Assembly: GCA_030272585.1 (NCBI GenBank)
Contig: BSYQ01000011.1
Location: 2,046,001 to 2,110,000 of the forward strand
Origin: Bryopsis sp. KO-2023
Lineage: Eukaryota; Chlorophyta; Ulvophyceae; Bryopsidales; Bryopsidaceae
Direction: 5' to 3'
DNA length: 64,000 nt
Within the stretch, counting starts at the first letter, position 1. Every line of letters starts with the position of its first letter. The notes beneath the pieces are model-generated. The model was not told the origin of the DNA, ran no database searches, and saw only the letters and a list, made by a program, of their open reading frames with translations. Shown here one piece after another: positions 56,418-64,000 of the stretch. Made by a program: the position numbers and the translations under genes.

Positions 56418-58876
56418 TGGTTTCGGAGCGCAACCCCCTGGGGTTTTTACTCCTGTTATATGGACTTCTCTGGCTCACTATGACGAGCCCTTTCGCACCG
56501 CATATTCTGGTCGAAAGAACGACCCAATTACGTCGCAAGGAGCGGCGAAAAATATGGAGCACGTCACTTGCTCCTTGTCCGGTAACACTTGTCGAGTTTT
56601 TGCGCTGGGTTTCGAGGGCGTTGCTGTTAACTCTTCTACAGATAGGAGGTGTCGAACAGCACCCTGGACCTTCGTCTGGGGAACGGCGCTACTCAGCCTG
56701 GACGCAAGAACTGGACCAATGGCTGTGGGCAGTGGTGACTGCGGCCAACACTTCGTTTGGTTCGCGACTCAAGGCGTTGCTCAAGTATTTCGATTTGGAC
56801 ACGTCTGGTGGTCAGGTTATCGCCAGAATCGCTGCTGAAATCGCAGAGAAGGACGCAACTGAGTTGGTAAACGAATTTCACGGAGGGACGGTTCCTGGGG
56901 GAGGATTTACGACGACACACCGATGGGCCTGCTTACGAAAACGCTTGGAGGAGACTTTGCCGCATCCAACAACACTGGATGTTGAGCGGATACTGACTAA
57001 TATGAAGAAGGGACCCCACGAATCTCTGCGAGGTTTTGTTAAAAGATTCGTTTTGAGAGCACAGTCATATCCTACCTCTCAGTTGGATGTGCAACGTGCT
57101 GCGCACATATTATATCGAAAGCTGCCCTCATCCCTTCAACAAGGTTTAGCAGTTACTCCTCTGACTAATTGCTCTCTCGATAAATTGGAGGAAACGGTTG
57201 TGACTTACGTCAATTGGAATACAGTGTCGACTTCTCCAGGCAAACTCCCGGCGCCTGATTACATGGATCTGGATCAGTTACAGTTGGGTGCGCATGATTT
57301 GGCGACAGAAGAAGGATTAGGAATGGAACAGCACGCGGAGGGATTAAAATATCAACGAGGGAATTCGCGACCCCCAGTCGTGGAAGGAGACAAAATACAT
57401 TTTGATCGCATTGATGGTCCGATGTCTCTGGTCGCAGCATGGAAAGCGCTGGTGACGACAGGCCGCTATTACCGACAGCTTTCTCAGGAACATCTGCAGC
57501 GTTTGGGGAATAAAGACATGCATCGTCACATGCGTGACATGGGGATTCAGCAAGTGCGTTTTCGTGATCACACTGTGGTGCCAGACGATTACGCTGACGA
57601 ACACTCGGTCCAAGGCTCCGATGATGCAGACCAAGTGGGACGTGTGACCGAGATACACGATGACGACGCTGATGCGTTGTTTCCTATGACGACTGTGCCC
57701 TGTTCCAGACATCCACAATCGTCGATCGTGATCCGTGCAGAGGATTCTTCTCGCACTGAATATTATGATGCACGAGAAGACTTTTCGCAAACTGGCGGCT
57801 CGGTGGCAGTTTCTCGCGTGGACAAGGATGAAGTAGTGGACAGTGGGCCTCCCTTGACGACTACGCGGTTTTTGGGGATGCGTCTTCGGGATGTGGATAT
57901 TTCCAGATTTTCGATTCCGGATCGTGTCTTGCAGCAGCCGTCGCTTACGTCATCTCCCCCACTTCGACCTGTTATTTCGCATGTTGAGGTTCCCGCTGTG
58001 GATGATGGGGCGCCTTCACGCCAGCTGGCTTTCGCGGATTTGGATATTGCGTCGTCTTCTTCTCGGGACGTGTCCATGTTGGAGGCTCCAGTGGTGGAAA
58101 CGGTTTTGGAATCATCGACGACGACCTCTGATGTGGGCGAACAGGTGGAATTGCTCAGTTGCCAACTCTTGGATTCCGATCCTCCATTGAAGTGTAATCA
58201 TGTCCAAGGCAAACAGAAAAAATCGTTACATGTTCCTCTTTGGGCAAATGATACGCGACTGTCCGCCCTGGTGGATACGGGGGCGACTCACAGCTTTGTG
58301 CAACTGGCCCTCGTCAAATCATTGCATCAAGAAGGCCGCATGCGCCCTTGTGGTCGCACTGTGGTGTTTGGTAACGGCGAATCAGCTCCTATTCTTGGAC
58401 AACTGGAGTTGGAGGTTCGAGTCTCGCCAAAGGCGGCGGAAACGTTTTCGGTTTCCTTATATGTACTTTCAGGCAAGGGGCCGTCTCTCATTTTGGGCTT
58501 TCCATTCTTGGAGCAACATGGCTTTTTGGTGGACTGTTCTCGCCGATTGTTATCGCGCCCCCATTCTCCTGTCGTTCACTGCGATCAGGCATCCTCCATC
58601 TCTCCTCCTGTGCGGCTCCTTTCCACTCTCTCCCCTCTGACGATTCCAGCTGGCGCCACCTTTGCTGTTCCCACTGACGCCTCCATTTCTAATGCGGACC
58701 TGTGCCATGTCCAAGTCCATCCTCAGCTGGCCCAGAAATACCACCTCCACGTGCTTTCGTCTGGCGTTGATCGAGCTGGTACCTTCAAAGTGGTGCTCCA
58801 CAACCTGGCGTCCTCTCCCTGTTCCCTCCCCACTGACCTCCCCTTCTGTCAGTTGTGGCTTCGGTCAAAAAACTGA
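56417..58876 (+). CDS. Gag-protease polyprotein of a truncated Ty3-like LTR element, 819 aa
   Basis: One uninterrupted ORF. The N-terminus is hydrophobic (LLLLYGLLWL; RALLLTLLQI) and leads into GGVEQHPGP (residues 77-85), close to the 2A consensus D(V/I)ExNPGP. A Gag-like helical region follows (about 180-270: MKKGPHESLRGFVKRFVL, AAHILYRKLPSSLQQGL), with no zinc knuckle seen. A retropepsin domain comes last, with active site LVDTGATHSFV (about residue 618) and ILGFPFLEQHG (about 692). The protease would mature the polyprotein inside virus-like particles. No reverse transcriptase, RNase H or integrase follows and there is no 3' LTR. ATG 56417 overlaps the LTR/primer-site junction, so a later start such as 56480 may be used. 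Confidence 0.85.
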   Translation: MVSERNPLGFLLLLYGLLWLTMTSPFAPHILVERTTQLRRKERRKIWSTSLAPCPVTLVEFLRWVSRALLLTLLQIGGVEQHPGPSSGERRYSAWTQELDQWLWAVVTAANTSFGSRLKALLKYFDLDTSGGQVIARIAAEIAEKDATELVNEFHGGTVPGGGFTTTHRWACLRKRLEETLPHPTTLDVERILTNMKKGPHESLRGFVKRFVLRAQSYPTSQLDVQRAAHILYRKLPSSLQQGLAVTPLTNCSLDKLEETVVTYVNWNTVSTSPGKLPAPDYMDLDQLQLGAHDLATEEGLGMEQHAEGLKYQRGNSRPPVVEGDKIHFDRIDGPMSLVAAWKALVTTGRYYRQLSQEHLQRLGNKDMHRHMRDMGIQQVRFRDHTVVPDDYADEHSVQGSDDADQVGRVTEIHDDDADALFPMTTVPCSRHPQSSIVIRAEDSSRTEYYDAREDFSQTGGSVAVSRVDKDEVVDSGPPLTTTRFLGMRLRDVDISRFSIPDRVLQQPSLTSSPPLRPVISHVEVPAVDDGAPSRQLAFADLDIASSSSRDVSMLEAPVVETVLESSTTTSDVGEQVELLSCQLLDSDPPLKCNHVQGKQKKSLHVPLWANDTRLSALVDTGATHSFVQLALVKSLHQEGRMRPCGRTVVFGNGESAPILGQLELEVRVSPKAAETFSVSLYVLSGKGPSLILGFPFLEQHGFLVDCSRRLLSRPHSPVVHCDQASSISPPVRLLSTLSPLTIPAGATFAVPTDASISNADLCHVQVHPQLAQKYHLHVLSSGVDRAGTFKVVLHNLASSPCSLPTDLPFCQLWLRSKN
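56418..56429 (+). promoter_or_regulatory. Reverse-transcription primer-binding site
   Basis: TGGTTTCGGAGC lies immediately after the LTR end CA and complements a tRNA 3' end GCTCCGAAACCA. The identical 12-mer is used by the LTR element at 51386-53813 (minus strand), which supports both calls. Confidence 0.72.
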
Positions 58877-58881
58877 ACCCC

Positions 58882-58910
58882 GTCCCGGTGGCCCCCCTGG
58901 CCACCGGGAC
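58882..58910 (+). other. Perfect 12-bp stem-loop just after the Gag-protease stop
   Basis: GTCCCGGTGGCC, loop CCCCT, GGCCACCGGGAC. The GC-rich hairpin starts five bases after the stop codon. It might act in termination, readthrough or RNA packaging, or be incidental. The function is inference. Confidence 0.7.
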
Positions 58911-58917
58911 CCATACT

Positions 58918-59380
58918 ATGGACGTGATCGGAAATGATCGGCCGTCCATTTTCGATGTCAGGACAGGTCGTTTCATCGATCTGACCTGATACGATCTCGT
59001 TCCACATGATTCTGAAAATGATCGGTCTTTTTTTTTTTTTTTTTTACCGATCATGATCGATGATCGTGATCGTGATCGGCCGATCAAAACCTGATCGATG
59101 ATCGTGGTCGGCCGATCAAAGCTTGATCGTGATCGTGATCGGTTCGCCGATCACCGATCTGATCGGTTGCTCCGATCACGATCCCGATCACGATCAAGCG
59201 TTGCGACATGCAAACGCCTAATCGGCCGATCAAGATCGGTAAAACGCCGATTAATCGGCCGTTGATCCGATCAGCTCCGATCATGGTCGGTTGATCGGGA
59301 TTTGGTTTCAAATTCCGATTATGATCGGTCCAAGAAATCAAAAACCGACTTTTGCACCGATCATCACTTCCGATCAAATC
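58918..59380. repeat. CGATCATGATCG-type palindromic array (copy 2)
   Basis: Second large array of GATCGG, CCGATCATGATCGG and GTGATCGTGATCGG units, with a poly-T run at 59.03 kb, like the poly-A in copy 1. It sits where the pol region of the LTR element would be expected. Confidence 0.8.
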
Positions 59381-59509
59381 CAAAGTTAGTCAGTTCTGCC
59401 GTACTGTCCCGAATATATCGACTTCGCTCCCTGTTCGACTTCACCGCACCGTGCGCCTTTGTATCGTGGTATCTTGTTGTTGTCTCGCCTGCAGTGCTGA
59501 TCGATTGCG

Positions 59510-61308
59510 ATGTACGTGGAACTCAAAGCACGGCAGTATGTCGTGAGGCTCCGGAACAGGCTCCAAAACCGAACAGACCTGTTCCAGCCCGGGACGGTGG
59601 TAGATCGGGATGCCGCCGAGGTGGTGTTCCGGCATTTGACGTCGCTTAACACGTATTTTGGTCTGGAAAATGTAAGTGTATGCTGCCTGCTATCTGCTGC
59701 ACTGTTTCTGTTTCGAATGTTTTGACTTAGGGTTACTGTTACTTGTCTTCCTAGGCTCTGTTCTGGAAAGCTGCATCCGCCCTGGACAGCGCTGCGGGAA
59801 GCGAAGACGAACTTTTCTTGCGAGCGTACCGAGCGGGCAACCCCCCTGAAAGGCGCATCGACCCCATACTCGATTCCATTCAGGTGACACCTCCAGGACT
59901 GACCAGGAAGGGGAGCACCAACCTGGGGGACATGGAATACCCCTACATGGTGCCTACAGGTGAGCAGTCCAGCATCAGGTTCAAATTAGGTTGTTTTTCT
60001 CTCTGGCCTCTCATTCACATTGTATCTTTTGCAGAACTCCTTCGTGATCGCCAGCTATTGCCTCATCTGGACCAGCTCAGAGAGGAGGTTGCAACCATGC
60101 ACGAGGTTGATCTAGATCTGAGCAGAACGTTCGACTGGAGCATCGAAGCTGCAAGTCTTCCAGCACCTGATCCTGCACAAGAGATTTTGCCTGAAGCTAC
60201 ACTTCCAACCGCAGATGAACCTGAATCTGAACCTGAACCTGAGGGATCCTCTGAGCAGCTGCCGGAAAACCCGTGGAGTATGACGGACGAGGAGTCTGTT
60301 TATGAACCTGAACCTGTGCTTCACCCTGGTGGAAGAGGCTCCCCCCCAAACATGTTCAGACCTGCTGGAGCTGGTGGAAGAGGGCCACCCCCCAAGCTGT
60401 TCAGAGCCTCTGAAGCTGGTGGAAGAGGGCCACCCCCCAATCTGTTCAGAGCCGCTGAAGCTGGTGGAAGAGGGCCACCCCCCAATCTGTTCAGAGCTGC
60501 TGAAGCTGGTGGAAGAGGGCCACCCCCAAACATGTTCAGAGCTGCTGAAGCTGGTGGAAGAGGGCCACCCCCAAACATGTTCAGAGCTGCTGAAGCTGGT
60601 GGAAGAGGGTCACCCCCAAACATGTTCAGAGCTGCTGAAGCTGGTGGAAGAGGGCCACCCCCAAACATGTTCAGAGCTGCTGGAGCTGGTGGAAGGGGGA
60701 ATGTTGGTGGATGGGAATTCGGGGGAGGCGGCAGGAACAGGAACAGAGCAGGTCAGGGTGGTCAGGGTGGTCAGGGTGGTCAGGGTGGCCAGGGTGGTCA
60801 GGGTGGTCAGGGTGGCCAGGGTGGTCATGGTGGTCAGAGGCAGGCAAACCCCAGACCCCCATTGATGGACAGGTGGCCAATGGATTTTGATGGACAACCT
60901 TGCATCAACGACAGTGAGGGGTACCCTCGGCGCAGGCAGGCCCCCTTGCGAAGGATCATGTCTGAACGGAGCAGGGAACAGCGCAGAACTGCCCAGCGAG
61001 AGAGAGCCAACATGCAGACGGAGTACGCCTTCTTCCCCGACTTCACCATCCAATTCCCGATAACCTTCGCCTCCATGCCCCATCTGAATCAGTTCGTGCA
61101 AAACGTGTATCTGCAGAACTGTTACGCTCTCCACAGAGTCCGTGAAGGCCTCTTCCACCATCAGACCCGTTTGGAGGACCGAAACGTAATGAGGGACCTG
61201 GATACTGGCTCGGTCGACTTTGCACCGATCCCTGAAGACCGCACACGTGTGTATCGGGTCAGGGTTGGACCGGATGGGAGGTTGGTGGAGGAGGAGGAGC
61301 CAAATTAA
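59510..61308 (+). CDS. Repeat-rich protein of unknown function, 546 aa, 3 exons
   Basis: Exons 59510-59671, 59755-59959 and 60035-61308 join to 1641 nt with good splice sites. The order is an N-terminal region (MYVELKARQYVVRLRNRL), an acidic Glu/Pro stretch, eight 18-residue repeats of GGRGPPPNMFRAAEA type, a Gly-Gln (GGQGGQG) tract, and a conserved-looking C-terminal part (YAFFPDFTIQFPITFASMP, HLNQFVQNVYLQNCYAL). No family was recognised. It converges on the hAT transposase at 61981-63995 and could be an accessory gene of the same transposon, or an RGG/low-complexity RNA-binding protein. Confidence 0.6.
60340..60700 (+). repeat. 54-bp coding tandem repeat
   Basis: Copies of a unit around AGCTGGTGGAAGAGGGCCAC CCCC... 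within the third exon. Because the unit is a multiple of three and stop-free, the +1 frame is open as well (LVEEGHPQTCSELLK repeats). Confidence 0.9.
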
Positions 61309-61980
61309 ATAACCTGTTTTGAGTCACCATAAACAGAGGGTTATCTGTTATCTGTTATCTGTTTTTTGATTCACGTAATGAACCATGAACCAGTCTGGGA
61401 TCTGTTATCTGTTTTTTGATTCACGTAATGAACCATGAACCAGTCTGGTATCTGTTATCTGTTTTTTGATTCACGTAATGAACCATGAACCATGAACAGA
61501 GGGTTATTTGTGTGGGCTGAATCAGTGCTGGAATCTGTGGAACCTCTGAAACTTTTTGTTTTGTTTGAGTCATGTAATGAACCATGAACCATAAACAGAG
61601 GGTTATTTGTGTGGGCTGAATCAGTGTTGGAATCTGTGGAACCTCTGAAACTTTTTGTTTTGTTTGAGTCATGCAATGAACCATGAACCATAAACAGAGG
61701 GTTATCTGTGTGGGCTGAATCAGTGCTGGAATCTGTGGAAACCTCTGAAACTTTTTACCAAGCATTCAAAAAAGTTTGGATTACATACCCATACCAAAAC
61801 AAACAAAACTCGGGGCAAATCACACCAGGTCAAGATGCAGATTGTCTGATCCATACCCAGCACCCCAAACAGAGAACATACCCGGCACCCCAAACCAAAA
61901 AAAGGAGAGTTCCTCCGAAACAGGAGGGTTCTGAATCAGACTGCAGATTGTCCCACACAATCAAACAGAAGCAGTTCAGG
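61309..61980. repeat. Tandem repeats between convergent genes
   Basis: Three copies of a unit with ATCTGTTATCTGTTTTTTGA and CACGTAATGAACCATGAACC lie at 61.34-61.50 kb. They are followed by three copies of a longer unit with GGGTTATTTGTGTGGGCTGA, GGAACCTCTGAAACTTTTTG and GAACCATGAACCATAAACAG (61.50-61.76 kb). They could be 3' subterminal repeats of the neighbouring hAT element. Confidence 0.85.
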
Positions 61981-63995
61981 TCATGCCCTGAACAGATGCA
62001 GATTGTCCCGGAGCACGGTCAGTTGGTTGACCTTGCTCTCCTCCATCGCCCTCCTGCGCTTGTTCAGCTGGTGGCCATTGACACTGAACATCCGCTCAAC
62101 CGAGGCGCTGGAGGCTGGGATGCAGAGATACTCGGCAGCCAGGATCGAAACTGTTGGGTATGCCGCCTGGTGTACCCTCCACCAGTCCAGAACAGATGAA
62201 GTGCTCTGAATAACCCTCCTGACCCCACAATATCGCTCCCACTCATCAGAATTAGAACCGCCCGTAGCAGATGGAGGAGGGCACACACTGAGCCAGTCCC
62301 GTTCGAGATTTTCCTTTTTCTTTTTTTTTCCCTCTCTGCCTTCCCCCGGATTGTCAACACCTCTGTAATCTGATCGCAGCCGGATCTCCTTCAGCAGAGT
62401 CACGCACTCTTGCAGCACATCTGAAACCCACAGATCAGGTCTGCTGAATTGCTTCCTCAAGCAAGGAAAGCGCCCTGGGGTGCCCCACAAATACCGATTC
62501 ACCTCAGCGTCTTCGAGTGATAGTTTGGTCGGATCCAGATGCTGCATGCACCCGACGGCCAGGAGCCATGCGGGATCGTCAAATTCATGGTCCATGACTG
62601 TGCGGAGCACATCTCTGAAGTCTATCACATCCGGTTCCTCGATGTTCATGGCATCTACCGCAGCGCTGATCCGAGCCATGAGCATCAGGACGGCACTCCC
62701 CGTCACCTTCTTTTCTGCCTCCAGTACCTTGGTTGCTTCCTTGTATGGCCTCAGAACCAGGTACAGTTCCAGCAGCACTTTCCATTCTTGGGGGTTGATA
62801 TTGTATTGGGGGGGAAGGAGGGGAAAGAGCTGGATCAGATCGGGTTTCAAAATCAACAATCGATGCAACATGTACCAGATGCTGTTCCACCTAGTCTCCA
62901 CCGCCAAGGTCAGTCTGAGAACCTTGTCAGATCTGCGGACAGGTCCTGGGCAGTCTTCTGCCTCCTCCACGTCGTCTCCATCATCGGGACATGCGTCTTC
63001 ATCACTTGAATATATTTCCTGTGATGTGGGGTCGTCCTGTTCCTGGCTCTGATGGTCGTTTTGATTAGATTCCTCTTGTGCATCCTCCAGAAGTTCATCC
63101 TCATCAACTTGAGATGGACCGGGGCTCTCACCAAGCCCACCGTTGCCAATCGCAGAGGCACCCGTGGCTGTCGAGGACCGGACCACATAAATTAACTCTT
63201 GGGGAGCAGCCTCCGCTTGTTGCCGTTCCAGATCAGCTTCTTTTCTTTTGGCTCGATCGATCTGAATCTGTTTCAGCTTTTCCCAATGAGTGGATGCACC
63301 CATCACTGTTCTGCACAGATCGTGTACTTTGGCCACAAGGTCGTTCACGCTTTGGGGGGCATTTTTCAGACCCTTCTTTACCCCAAATTTATTCTGTGTG
63401 TCCCGCACCCGTGCCAATCGTAACTGTAGTTCATTTCACATGCTGCCCCCATTCTGGACTCGTGATCGGTAACGATGCTGGCCTGATATCCGGTCAGATC
63501 AAAGTCCTCCCTGATCTCGTTCATTTTTGTGCAAATGTCCACAGCAGTTGCGGTACCCTCCATTTCCCAGGTCCCGAGACTGATCCGCTTGAGTTCGAAC
63601 AGATCCTGTTCCGGGTCCCGGTGTATGTAGACAGCCCCCATCGCGAACCAATGCTTGGGCTGCTGAGACCAACCATCAGCAACAAAGCATGGTCGGAATC
63701 TGCTCAGATCCATATCCTTCATCTTTTTTTTAAGCCTGTTGGAGGACAATCCGACCTGGTGAGACATGGATTTCGCTGATAGAGGCGGAGCAGATGCGTT
63801 CAGTTGAGTGCACATGTCTCGGAAGTGCTGATCTTCCACTGTCCTGAAGGGGGCCCCGACGCTGACCAGATAGCACATAACCTTGTGCCGGTACGACTGG
63901 AACTCCCGGGTAGTAGGTCCCCATTTAGACACAAACGGGAGTGTTTTCTGGGTCCCAAAAGAACTGATCCGACCCCCTTGTGTGCCTGTTTTCAT
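61981..63995 (-). pseudogene. hAT transposase with one frameshift, 5' side near the window edge
   Basis: The upstream part (63995 to 63378; MKTGTQGGRISS, VADGWSQQPKHW, IVTDHESRMGAACEMN, CGTHRINLG) and the downstream part (from about 63417 to 61981) are in different frames. They would read continuously at INLG-VKKGLKNAP if one extra G were present near 63384. The downstream part has ETRWNSIWYMLHRL, VLDWWRVHQAAYPTVSILA and the hATC dimerisation signature PASSASVERMFSVNGHQLNK. The two visible catalytic Asp and the C-terminal block are intact, so the break is recent or a sequencing error. No BED finger lies inside the window. Confidence 0.88.
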
Positions 63996-64000
63996 GTCCT

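Noticed and set aside
60302..60865. 187-codon ORF reading LVEEGHPQTCSELLK repeats
   Set aside because: Out-of-frame reading of the 54-bp coding repeat; the other frame joins the flanking exons.

Overview
The window is nuclear DNA of a microbial eukaryote, most likely an alga or other protist. The genes have 2-13 exons with canonical GT-AG introns. Introns and spacers are full of A/T homopolymers. Plant/algal-type CCCTAAA telomeric repeats occur internally at about 20.7 kb and, as shorter traces, at 27.5-27.7 kb. The GAF-plus-TKL kinase resembles green-algal kinases, but this is weak evidence for a lineage and I do not name a species. All start codons below were re-checked against the DNA.

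Layout. 0.2-7.6 kb: an intact 12-exon hAT-transposase-derived gene (minus) whose introns are filled with different tandem repeats, including a 1.3-kb (ACAAAG)n/(ACAA)n microsatellite. 7.6-10 kb: a tRNA-like element, a palindromic hAT MITE, a small putative gene and a fragment of organellar 16S rRNA. 10.4-18.6 kb: a LOG-like/TIGR00725-type gene, a 12-exon protein with a degenerate 3'-5' exonuclease fold, and a thioredoxin. 19-20.9 kb: a pogo-like element, then a small MITE split by an element carrying telomeric repeats. 22.5-24.9 kb: a PI-specific phospholipase C. 25-31.6 kb: a few small or uncertain genes, including a predicted secreted protein. 31.7-37.4 kb: RRS1 (ribosome biogenesis) and PRP18 (splicing) in head-to-head arrangement across a 315-bp spacer. 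40.3-46.0 kb: a 13-exon GAF/TKL kinase. 46.7-55.8 kb: a transposon graveyard with nested hAT MITEs, long-TIR elements, a non-autonomous LTR element and a near-perfect 354-bp-arm palindrome. 56.0-58.9 kb: a 5' LTR, primer-binding site and Gag-protease ORF with a 2A-like motif, but no reverse transcriptase. 59.5-64 kb: a repeat-rich protein of unknown function convergent with a second, frameshifted hAT transposase that runs to the window edge.

The host genes are housekeeping or signalling genes and do not form an operon or pathway. The distinctive biology is in the mobile DNA. At least six unrelated repeat families are built from arrays of short self-complementary motifs (CTGTGCA/TGCACAG, CCTGTC/GACAGG, CGATCATGATCG, GTACGGTAC, AACGGCCGTT, GTTGATTCAAC). 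Five insertions have 8-bp target duplications (four perfect, one 7/8), which assigns two of the families to hAT elements. Reading the nested insertions gives a relative order of events.
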